Assembly (NCBI GenBank): GCA_018713425.1
Contig: DVOT01000080.1
Span: 1 to 10,853, forward strand
Direction of reading: 5' to 3'
Length of the DNA stretch: 10,853 nucleotides
Origin: Alectryocaccomicrobium faecavium
GTDB taxonomy: Bacteria > Bacillota > Clostridia > Christensenellales > Aristaeellaceae
Shown: positions 1-6,484 of the stretch, in pieces
How positions within the stretch are numbered: position 1 is the stretch's first letter
Layout: the number at the start of each line of letters is the position of its first letter
Position numbers and translations under genes: made by a program
The notes under the pieces: model-generated
The model's input: only the letters and a program-made list of their open reading frames with translations
What the model was told of the DNA's origin: nothing
Database searches by the model: none

Positions 1-47
1 GCGCAGTGCGCGAAACAGGCCGTAGTAAGCCCAATGAGCAAGGGAGT

Positions 48-89
48 ACTGCAAGCCGTAGGGCGCAGCAGGACGACCATTGCGAATTG
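48..89. repeat. 42-base direct repeat, copy A
   Basis: This unit begins ACTGCAAGCCG and ends GACCATTGCGAATTG. It matches the unit at 286-327 at 37 of 42 positions, with the differences grouped in three short spots. The two copies lie 238 bases apart in the same orientation. Confidence 0.75.
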
Positions 90-285
90 AGGGTGCAATA
101 GCCGCCGATGAGCCCAGTGAAGCAGGGAGCGCCGCGAGTGAGCTTGCGAACATCGGAGGCCCGAAGGGCTGGAGTGGCGAGCACACGGAGCAAAGCGCAG
201 TGCGCAGCCACGGAACACCGCGCAAGCGTCAGCGCAGGGCGGTGCGAAGACGCGGAGTGACCATGCTGAACTGAGAGGCGGGAAC

Positions 286-327
286 ACTGCAAGCCGCCAG
301 GCGCAGCAGGGTGACCATTGCGAATTG
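286..327. repeat. 42-base direct repeat, copy B
   Basis: This is the second copy of the unit at 48-89. It carries the same conserved ends (ACTGCAAGCCG and GACCATTGCGAATTG) and the same central GGCGCAGCAGG. The sequence changes character directly after it, so its right end may mark the boundary of the repeat block next to the transporter operon. Confidence 0.75.
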
Positions 328-355
328 TGGATAGTTTACTCCCCCGTCCACATAA

Positions 356-382
356 GCGGCCCGGCCGCATGGGCCGGGCCGC
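356..382 (-). terminator. Strong GC hairpin ending the transporter operon
   Basis: A perfect 11-bp inverted repeat (GCGGCCCGGCC paired with GGCCGGGCCGC) encloses a 5-base loop. It sits 15 bases past the stop codon of the solute-binding protein gene on the minus strand, where an operon terminator is expected. The run of T after the stem on the minus strand is short (TTATG), so it is not a textbook intrinsic terminator. It may instead protect the mRNA 3' end. Confidence 0.6.
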
Positions 383-397
383 AAAAGCCAATCCGCT

Positions 398-1996
398 TTA
401 TTCCGCGGAGCCGAAATTGACTTCTTCCACAACCTCTAGATAGCGTTCCAGGCCCATCGCGTTCAACTGATCGAGATAGCCCTGCCAGGCCGCGTCGTCC
501 TCAACATCCATCGCGCCGGTAATGAACTGCACCCGCGCCTGCAGGATATAATCGTTGAACAGGGTTTTCATCTCGTTGTATTCCGCGAGCAAATTGGTGT
601 CATTGCACCAGGCGAACTGCGGGAAATTCGTGAGCGTATAGAAATCGTCGTACGCGTCGGCGCCCTCATAGAGATAGGGCACGTGGTCCGTGGGCGTGCG
701 GCCAAAGAGCGATTCCTCGGTGCGGTAATAGGGCACGGTATCCACATACCACACGGTATTCTGAAGGATGTTCCGGTCCTTGAGGAACATGCGGGAAGGC
801 ACCGTGCCGTTGATGGCGGGCGTATCGCTCCATTCCCAGTTCACGCCTTCAAAGCCGTAGTCGATCAGAACCATGCCTTCGTTGCTGAACCACCAATCCA
901 GCCACTTGATGGCGATGTCCGGGCGCTCGCAGGCCGTGGTGATGGCGCCTTCCAGATAGAGATTGAGGTGGCCGGAAGTGGTCGCCTGGCGCAGGCCGGT
1001 GGGGCCTTCCAGCGGGGGCAGCGGATCGTAAATCTCGTAAGCGTTATCCATGGAAGCGGGGCTGACCGTTACGCCCTGCCAGAAGCCGCCGAACGCGCCC
1101 ACAGTGCGCTCCGCCGGGTCGTTCTTATTCACCAGGCTTTGCAGCTGGCTGTTATCCTGAATGAAGGTTTCCTCGGCGATGAGGCCCTCTTCATAGAGAT
1201 GGTGGATCCACTTGAGGCCCTCGCGGTATTCGTCCGTAATGGCGACCATCTGCACATTGCCCTCTTCATCCGCGATGACGTTGTCGTCCGTCGGCGTGGC
1301 CTGGAAGGGGTTGAGCAGGTAAACGGTAAAGTCGTTGTCTAGCGTACCCATCATGGGGATTTCATCCGAGGGATCGCCGTTGCCGTTCATGTCGTTATCG
1401 CGCCAGTAAATGAGCATATCCTCGAATTCCTGCGTGGTCACGGGCGCTTCCTTGCCGGTTTCCTGGCAGTATTTTTCCAGCCAATCGTGGTTCACATACA
1501 GTTTGTTGCGCACCAGTGTATAAGTAGCCGGATCTGTTTTAAAGAGCGTGTAAATCTGCCCGTCCGGCGCGGTAATAGCCTCTTTGATATCCGGACGCTC
1601 TTCCAGCACCTGCTTGATATAGTAGCTGTGCTCCTCGATCAAATCGTTCAGCGGCAGGAAAATGCCCGCCTGGCTGTATTGGGTGACCTGGTCGGTGGAA
1701 AACGAGCAGGTGTAGATATCCGGATATTCGCCGCTGGAAATGGACAAATTCAATTTGGTGGCAAGGTCGCCAGAAACCTGAGTCCAATTGATGTGTACGC
1801 CGGTTTTTTCCTCATAATACTTAGTTGTCTCGTTGGTTTCCATATCTTCTATGGTTGCGTCCAAACTCATCCAGACATCCAGCTCATAGGGTTCGTCTAC
1901 GATGGGAAATTCGTTGGGCCCGGACACGGTGAGCGCACAGGCGCCCATGGCCAGCGAGAGCATCAGCGCGACGGTGAGAAACAGAACCTTTTTCAT
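398..1996 (-). CDS. ABC transporter sugar-binding lipoprotein, LplA type
   Basis: This is the extracellular solute-binding protein (family 1, LplA-like) of a CUT1-type carbohydrate importer, 532 residues. The start is set at 1996 because AAGGAGAAG lies about 10 bases upstream and the protein then opens with a normal signal: MKK, a hydrophobic stretch (4-19) and a lipobox-like MGAC with Cys20. The frame is open 19 codons further upstream, but that would bury the signal peptide. The mature part starts with the typical VWMSLD strand and the TKYYEEKTGVHI segment (58-69). Residues 200-212 (DNDMNGNGDPSDE) form an EF-hand-like loop like the calcium site known in alginate-binding AlgQ proteins and common in this family. 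Met at lipobox -3 is slightly unusual. It is the last gene of the operon, 58 bases after the YtcP-type permease. It probably captures an oligosaccharide; the substrate cannot be read from sequence. Confidence 0.92.
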   Translation of the reverse strand: MKKVLFLTVALMLSLAMGACALTVSGPNEFPIVDEPYELDVWMSLDATIEDMETNETTKYYEEKTGVHINWTQVSGDLATKLNLSISSGEYPDIYTCSFSTDQVTQYSQAGIFLPLNDLIEEHSYYIKQVLEERPDIKEAITAPDGQIYTLFKTDPATYTLVRNKLYVNHDWLEKYCQETGKEAPVTTQEFEDMLIYWRDNDMNGNGDPSDEIPMMGTLDNDFTVYLLNPFQATPTDDNVIADEEGNVQMVAITDEYREGLKWIHHLYEEGLIAEETFIQDNSQLQSLVNKNDPAERTVGAFGGFWQGVTVSPASMDNAYEIYDPLPPLEGPTGLRQATTSGHLNLYLEGAITTACERPDIAIKWLDWWFSNEGMVLIDYGFEGVNWEWSDTPAINGTVPSRMFLKDRNILQNTVWYVDTVPYYRTEESLFGRTPTDHVPYLYEGADAYDDFYTLTNFPQFAWCNDTNLLAEYNEMKTLFNDYILQARVQFITGAMDVEDDAAWQGYLDQLNAMGLERYLEVVEEVNFGSAE

Positions 1997-2003
1997 TGCG
2001 ATT

Positions 2004-2012
2004 CTTCTCCTT
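2004..2012 (-). promoter_or_regulatory. Ribosome binding site that fixes the lipoprotein start
   Basis: The minus strand reads AAGGAGAAG here, with the AAGGAG core 10 bases before the ATG at 1996. The longer open frame, beginning at 2053, has no comparable site, so the signal-peptide start is preferred. Confidence 0.75.
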
Positions 2013-2054
2013 TTCTGTGGTCGATGTGCCAGTCGGGAAAGCCAGTCGAGCAAG

Positions 2055-2963
2055 CTAGCCCTTCACAGAGCCGATCATCACGCCCTTGATAAAATAGCGC
2101 TGCACAAAGGGATACAGCAAGAACATGGGTACGGAAGAAACCATGATCAGCGCGTATTTCATCACGTTCTGGCGCTCCTGCAGGGAAACGAGCGCGTCCG
2201 GATCCATGGCGGCGGTCATATCCGAACTGTCGTTCAGGATCAGGATATCGCGCAGGAACACCGAAAGGGGCATTTTGGAGCGGGTGGTCATGTAAATCAT
2301 GGCGTCGAAGTAGCTGTTCCAGATGCCCACCGCGTAATACAGGCCGACGACCATCAATATGGGCACGGACAGGGGCAGCACAATCTGCCATAGATAACGC
2401 AGCTCGCCGCAGCCGTCCAGCTGCGAGGCCTCCTTCAGCTCGCGGGGAATCTGCGTGGAAAAATACGTGCGCATGATGATCATGTTATATACGTTCACCG
2501 CGCCCGGCAGCAGCAGCACCCACACGCTGTCCAGCAGGCGGTAATCCCGCATGGTGAGGTAGGTGGGAATCAGGCCGCCGCCAAAATACATGGTGAACAC
2601 GAACAGGCCCATAAAGAACCCGCGTCCATCCAGATTGGGCTGAGAAAGCGGATAGGCGGCCAGCACGCAAAAGGCCAGGCCAATCAGCGTGCCGAGCAGG
2701 GTATACAAAAGCGAATTGCGGTAGCCCACCCAAATCCAGCGGTATTCGAACACGGCCTTATAACCTTCGATCGACCATTTCTTGGGGAAGATGTTCAAGG
2801 TGAGCGTGCTCACTTGCCCTTCAAACGAGGAAAACACCACGAACAGCAGCGGATAGGCAATGATCACCGCGAACACAAACATGAGGATTTCGTTCGCCCG
2901 CAGCAGAACCCGATCCTGCAAACAGGGACGGATGACGTTTTTCCGATGGCTTCTTTCAAGCAT
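2055..2963 (-). CDS. Carbohydrate ABC transporter permease, YtcP/MalG type
   Basis: This inner-membrane permease (302 residues, normal for the family) pairs with the LplB-type permease to form the import channel. Hydrophobic segments lie near residues 25-46, 85-107, 116-136, 146-167, 196-217 and 268-288, giving six helices. The EAA loop that contacts the ATPase is at 178-199: EAS, then DG at 183-184, then I-x-LP at 194-197. The C-terminus FIKGVMIGSVKG is typical of YtcP/LplC proteins. The start has a strong AAGGAGGT site, and that site overlaps the stop codon of the preceding permease, so the two genes are probably translationally linked. Family assignment is firm; the transported sugar is not known. 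Confidence 0.93.
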   Translation of the reverse strand: MLERSHRKNVIRPCLQDRVLLRANEILMFVFAVIIAYPLLFVVFSSFEGQVSTLTLNIFPKKWSIEGYKAVFEYRWIWVGYRNSLLYTLLGTLIGLAFCVLAAYPLSQPNLDGRGFFMGLFVFTMYFGGGLIPTYLTMRDYRLLDSVWVLLLPGAVNVYNMIIMRTYFSTQIPRELKEASQLDGCGELRYLWQIVLPLSVPILMVVGLYYAVGIWNSYFDAMIYMTTRSKMPLSVFLRDILILNDSSDMTAAMDPDALVSLQERQNVMKYALIMVSSVPMFLLYPFVQRYFIKGVMIGSVKG

Positions 2964-2975
2964 GCCGCTACCTCC

Positions 2976-3917
2976 TTACCAAAGCGAATTGCCGGAAATC
3001 GCGCCGGAAAGCCGGTTGACGATCACGAGGATCACCATGTTGACCAGGGAAACAAACAGGCCGATGGCCGTGGCGGAGGAATACTGCGGCAGCCCGCTGG
3101 TGAGGCCCTGCTTATACACATAGGTATTGATGATTTCCGAGGCGCTGAGGTTCATGGGGTTTTGCAGCAGGTATACCTTTTCATAGCCCACGTTGAGCAT
3201 GGATCCGCAGCGCATGATGAGCAGCACGCAGATGGTGGGCAGCAGGGCGGGCAGATCCACGTGCCAAACGCGCTTGAGCAGCGTCGCGCCATCGATGGTG
3301 GCGGCCTCGTGCAACTCCGGCGATACGCCGGAAAGGGAGGCGATGTAGATGATGGAGGCGTAACCGACATCCTGCCAAATATTCGTCCAAATATAGATGT
3401 GCTTAAACGCGCCGGGGATGCCCATGTAATTGCGCGGCTGCACGCCGAACAGGTCCATCACGGCGTTGAACAAGCCCGTCCGCGCGTCGAACATCTGCAA
3501 GATGATGCTGCACATGACCACCATCGTGATGAAATGCGGCAGATAGGAAATGGTTTGCACCACTTTCTGGAACTTTTTGTTGCGCAGGTAATTCACGCAA
3601 ATCGCCAAAATAAGTGAACAGGGAAATACCGCAATACCATATAGGCCCAGCACGAGCGTATTTTTTAGGATCGTCCAGAAATTGTAGCTGTTGAAGAAAT
3701 TGACGATGTACTTTAGCCCCACCCATTCGCTTTCCCATATGCTGCGGCCGGGCAGAAAATTGCGGAACGCGATCTGCACGCCATACATGGGCACATATTT
3801 GAACAGAATCAGCATGGCGAGGGGAATGAGCAGCATCAGATACATCATACGGTTTTTCCACACGCGCTTGCGCCAGGCGCCGCGGGGCGCGGCGGGAATC
3901 GCTCGATTGGCGTTCAT
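2976..3917 (-). CDS. Carbohydrate ABC transporter permease, LplB type
   Basis: This is the first gene of the transporter operon, a 313-residue inner-membrane permease of the LplB (MalF-like, CUT1) family. It has a short basic N-terminus (RKRVWKNR), a first helix near 24-43 followed by YVPMYGVQIAF, further helices near 85-108, 125-142, 180-197, 224-240 and 282-302, and an EAA loop at 204-225 (EAATIDG then DLPAL). The segment near 240-254 (MLNVGYEKVYLLQNP) is a family signature. The start at 3917 is chosen because GGAG lies 8 bases upstream and a -10 TATAAT box lies 35 bases upstream. The frame extends to 3980, but the extra ATG at 3953 overlaps the -10 box and so cannot lie on the mRNA. The stop codon is embedded in the ribosome binding site of the next permease. 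Confidence 0.92.
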   Translation of the reverse strand: MNANRAIPAAPRGAWRKRVWKNRMMYLMLLIPLAMLILFKYVPMYGVQIAFRNFLPGRSIWESEWVGLKYIVNFFNSYNFWTILKNTLVLGLYGIAVFPCSLILAICVNYLRNKKFQKVVQTISYLPHFITMVVMCSIILQMFDARTGLFNAVMDLFGVQPRNYMGIPGAFKHIYIWTNIWQDVGYASIIYIASLSGVSPELHEAATIDGATLLKRVWHVDLPALLPTICVLLIMRCGSMLNVGYEKVYLLQNPMNLSASEIINTYVYKQGLTSGLPQYSSATAIGLFVSLVNMVILVIVNRLSGAISGNSLW

Positions 3918-3951
3918 TGTCTTCGCTCCAGTGCTGTTAAACTTTACGGGC

Positions 3952-3980
3952 ATTATACGACTGGCCCGCGCGAAACACAA
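3952..3980 (-). promoter_or_regulatory. Predicted sigma-A promoter of the transporter operon
   Basis: On the minus strand a perfect TATAAT (3952-3957) follows a 17-base spacer after TTGTGT (3975-3980), a -35 that matches TTGACA only in its first three bases. The predicted transcription start near 3945 gives a leader of about 28 bases before the ATG at 3917. The weak -35 with a perfect -10 suits activation by a regulator bound upstream. Confidence 0.7.
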
Positions 3981-4035
3981 GCGGATATTTTTAGGATGTT
4001 CCGGCGCAAATCCATTTTCTCAAGGGAAATATACA

Positions 4036-4101
4036 CGACAATTCTTACGATTGCCGACAGTTTTCCGCATTCCGCCATAAATGCCCGCAATCGCCAGTTT
4101 A
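4036..4101. promoter_or_regulatory. Four phased direct repeats, candidate AraC-type operator array
   Basis: Related 10-base units occur in the same orientation at 4036 (CGACAATTCT), 4055 (CGACAGTTTT), 4073 (CGCCATAAAT) and 4092 (CGCCAGTTTA), with start-to-start steps of 19, 18 and 19 bases. All four share CG, then A or C, then CA. The first two match at 8 of 10 positions, as do the second and fourth; the third is the weakest. AraC-family dimers commonly bind direct repeats about two helical turns apart. The last unit overlaps the -35 of the regulator's promoter and the first lies about 55 bases upstream of the transporter -35, so autorepression plus activation is possible. This is pattern recognition, not demonstrated binding. 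Confidence 0.45.
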
Positions 4102-4127
4102 CAATTTGCGCCCCTATATGATATACT
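4098..4127 (+). promoter_or_regulatory. Predicted sigma-A promoter of the AraC-family regulator
   Basis: TTTACA (4098-4103) and TATACT (4122-4127) are separated by 18 bases. Transcription would begin near 4134, leaving a very short leader that contains little more than the GGGAGGAAGG ribosome binding site (4134-4143) before the ATG at 4151. This placement also argues against the upstream TTG at 4106 as the translation start. Confidence 0.6.
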
Positions 4128-4150
4128 GTCGATGGGAGGAAGGCATCCAA

Positions 4151-6403
4151 ATGAAAGCAAAGAATTTGCGCGCAAAAGAACGCGCCGGAATAGGCCGAGT
4201 GTTTGCCCGGCTGATCGCCTGTTACACAGCCTTAATCGCGATCTTCGCCGGCGTATGCGGCTATTCCTATGCCCAGGCCATGAAAATGAGCGTAAGCAAC
4301 CTCGTTTCCCGCAACCAGCTGATTTTTGAAAGCTCTGCCTTCACCCTACAAAACACGTTTGACACCATGGAATCCTTCACCGCCAACCTGTATGGGCTGA
4401 AGCAGCTGCAACAGCTGCTGGGCGGCGTAAGCTGGCCCGTAGAGGGAAAGACCATGAACATTTACGATACCATCCGCGCGCTGCCCGCCATTGAGGATGC
4501 AAACGGCATCATCAGCGGCTATTTTGTGTACATTCCCGGGGGCGACGTCATCGTCGCGCCCGGCCAGGGCTTTGTGCGCATTGAGCAATACTACGCGGAC
4601 CATTTTGCCATCAGCGCCGGGCAGGAGTATGAAAGCTGGCGCGCGCAGGTGCTGCTGGGCGAGGGGAAATCCATCCATGCCGACTGGCAAACCGGCCAGG
4701 AAATGCAATTTGTGATGCCCCTGGGCAACGCCGTCACGGGCGGCAAGCCGGGCAAAGTGGTGTATCGAATCTCCACGGCGAGCCTTCTCAAGCAGCTTAC
4801 CCACTTTTCCGACGGCGCGGATCAGCACGCGCTGGTGATGGATCTTGATGGAAATGTGCTGGCGGCCAGCCCGGGGAGCGAAGAGCTGGTGCGGTCGTTG
4901 CAAGAGAGCGGGTCAGCCGCGGTGGACAGCACGGGAGAAATTTCCGTTCTGGGCGATACTTTCCGCTATTCGGCGCAGGCCGTGCCGGAATTTGGCGTGC
5001 GGCTGATGCTGCTCGTGCCGCACAGCGCCATTGTGCGCCAGGCGGGCGCATCCATCGCGGGCATGGTGACGATCCTTTTGTGGATGCTGCTCATTGGCGT
5101 GGTGGCCATTGTGGCGCTGGTACTCTCCAACGTTTTGCCCCTGCGGAAAATCGCCAGCCAGGCCGCGCAGGCAAAGACCAGCGCCAAGGGCATGTGGATG
5201 ATTTCCGAGGCCTTCACGCAGATGGAAAGCCACAAGCTGCAGCTGGAAAAGCGTCTGGAAGAGCAGCGCGTACACATGCGCAGCGCCTGCGTCCAGCGGC
5301 TGATCCACGCCAGCGAACAGGATCCCTATAATCTAGAAGAAATGCTGTGCGATTGCGGCATCGCCATTCCGGGCAGCCGCTTTTGCGGCGTGCTCATCGA
5401 ATGCTTGGGCGCGCAGCCGCTGGAAGCTTCCCGGGCCATGCTGCTGGAAATCCTGGATCAGCACCGCACCCATTTTACCTTTCTTTCCTTCGAAAAAAGC
5501 AACGTGATATCCTGCCTGTTTTCCCAACAGGAGGAAGAGCGCATAGACGTGCGGGCGTTGTTTTCCCAGTTTTATGAAATGCTGCGCAGTACCTGCGGCT
5601 TTGATATGGCCATTTATGTGGGCACGCCTTGCGACGCTCTGGAAAAAATCGCGCAGTCCTTTGCCACGGCGGAATGGCTGATGCGCACTTCGCAACACAC
5701 CGAGTGGCTGCGCATGGCGGAGGACGATGGCGGCGCCAGCGCGGATTTGAACAGCATCTTGCCACAGGAAACCGAAAAGAATCTGGAAAATTGCGTGATG
5801 ACCGGCGACCAGGACTCGGTAGCGCAAATGCTCTCCTCCCTGTACCAGCGCAATTTTGTGGAAAGCCATTTGCAAGGCTTTAACCGGCAATACCTGTATT
5901 GCCGCCTGGTGGGCATTCTCGCCGCCTGCGGGGCAAACCTCTCCGAACGGGCGGATGCGCCTGAAGGGCTGATGCAGATGGATGGGGAAGCGTTTTTCAC
6001 CTATCTGAATGCGCGCTTTTCCCAGTGCTGCGAGCGGGCGCAAAGCCGGAACAACCAGCGCTCCCAGCGGCTCATCGACGAAGTGTGCGCGTATATCGAA
6101 ACGCATTATGCGCAATACGATCTTTCCCTCAACAGCCTTTCCGTGCGCTTCGGGATCACCGGCAACTATCTTTCCAGCCTGTTCAAAAAGCAAAAAGGCG
6201 TGAATTTCTCCGCCTATCTGGAAGAAGTGCGCATTGGCCACGCTGAAACCATGCTGCGCTCGCACGAAGGCACCATCGACGAAATCGCGCAAAAAACCGG
6301 CTATACCAACGCGGATTCCTTCCGGCGCGCGTTCCGGCGCGTGCGCGGCGTAAGCCCTTCGCAGTGGCGGGAAACCGCGGCGGATAGAAGCGCGGATGGT
6401 TGA
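4151..6403 (+). CDS. Membrane-bound AraC-family transcriptional regulator, YtdP-like
   Basis: A 750-residue one-component regulator combining an extracellular sensor with a cytoplasmic DNA-binding domain. The start at 4151 (MKAKNL) follows GGGAGGAAGG; the upstream TTG at 4106 lies inside the promoter. A basic N-terminus leads into helix 1 (about 20-40), an extracellular part of about 260 residues (41-302) resembling Cache-type sensors, and helix 2 (about 303-327). There is no obvious HAMP domain; a short charged helix (352-375) follows. Residues about 405-515 resemble the degenerate GGDEF-like region of CdaR/YesN-type regulators (inference). The AraC HTH pair is at 645-742, including LSLNSLSVRFGITGNYLSSLFKK and a second helix pair ending in SFRRAFRRVRGVSPSQWR. 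Relatives such as B. subtilis YtdP sit beside the same transporter type. It lies divergent from the operon and probably controls it; the ligand is unknown. Confidence 0.9.
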   Translation: MKAKNLRAKERAGIGRVFARLIACYTALIAIFAGVCGYSYAQAMKMSVSNLVSRNQLIFESSAFTLQNTFDTMESFTANLYGLKQLQQLLGGVSWPVEGKTMNIYDTIRALPAIEDANGIISGYFVYIPGGDVIVAPGQGFVRIEQYYADHFAISAGQEYESWRAQVLLGEGKSIHADWQTGQEMQFVMPLGNAVTGGKPGKVVYRISTASLLKQLTHFSDGADQHALVMDLDGNVLAASPGSEELVRSLQESGSAAVDSTGEISVLGDTFRYSAQAVPEFGVRLMLLVPHSAIVRQAGASIAGMVTILLWMLLIGVVAIVALVLSNVLPLRKIASQAAQAKTSAKGMWMISEAFTQMESHKLQLEKRLEEQRVHMRSACVQRLIHASEQDPYNLEEMLCDCGIAIPGSRFCGVLIECLGAQPLEASRAMLLEILDQHRTHFTFLSFEKSNVISCLFSQQEEERIDVRALFSQFYEMLRSTCGFDMAIYVGTPCDALEKIAQSFATAEWLMRTSQHTEWLRMAEDDGGASADLNSILPQETEKNLENCVMTGDQDSVAQMLSSLYQRNFVESHLQGFNRQYLYCRLVGILAACGANLSERADAPEGLMQMDGEAFFTYLNARFSQCCERAQSRNNQRSQRLIDEVCAYIETHYAQYDLSLNSLSVRFGITGNYLSSLFKKQKGVNFSAYLEEVRIGHAETMLRSHEGTIDEIAQKTGYTNADSFRRAFRRVRGVSPSQWRETAADRSADG

Positions 6404-6437
6404 TAGCCCCCCTCGCTGTTTGGCGCGCATTGCAAAA

Positions 6438-6466
6438 GGCGCTGCCGCAAATCGCGCGGCAGCGCC
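6438..6466. terminator. Bidirectional terminator hairpin between convergent genes
   Basis: A perfect 11-bp stem, GGCGCTGCCGC paired with GCGGCAGCGCC, has a 7-base loop. It lies 34 bases after the regulator's stop and 18 bases past the amidohydrolase's stop on the other strand. On the minus strand it is followed by TTTTGC, and on the plus strand by a T-rich stretch (ATTCTATTTCTTCC) a few bases away. It can therefore serve both convergent transcripts. Confidence 0.75.
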
Positions 6467-6484
6467 ATACCATTCTATTTCTTC

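Larger units (their letters stand above)
1..330. repeat. Gene-free stretch of degenerate GC-rich repeat modules
   Basis: No convincing gene lies in this 330-base stretch. The one open frame (80-274) is low-complexity, rich in Arg, Ala and Gly, has no ribosome binding site and is disfavoured as a gene. What is visible is repetition. A 42-base unit at 48-89 recurs at 286-327 with five mismatches. GCGCAGTGCGC occurs at 1-11 and again at 195-205. A GTGACCAT core appears at 257-264 and 311-318. A 25-base module at 156-180 recurs at the right edge of the window. The stretch has many short palindromic arms, for example GGCCC-GAA-GGGCT. It resembles a dispersed intergenic repeat family, possibly transcribed as structured RNA. 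I cannot name the family. Confidence 0.6.

Noticed and set aside
80..274. A 64-residue open frame in the left repeat region
   Set aside because: It has no ribosome binding site, an Arg/Ala/Gly-rich low-complexity composition, and consists of repeat modules.
3918..3980. N-terminal extension of the LplB-type permease
   Set aside because: Its upstream ATG at 3953 overlaps the perfect -10 box and there is no ribosome binding site, so the extension cannot be translated from the predicted mRNA.
3940..4100. Catabolite-responsive (CcpA) operator in the divergent region
   Set aside because: I found no stretch fitting the TGNAANCGNNNNCA-type consensus on either strand near either promoter.
5333..6430. 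A 365-residue minus-strand open frame under the regulator
   Set aside because: It is antisense to the conserved AraC HTH region and lacks family motifs and a ribosome binding site.
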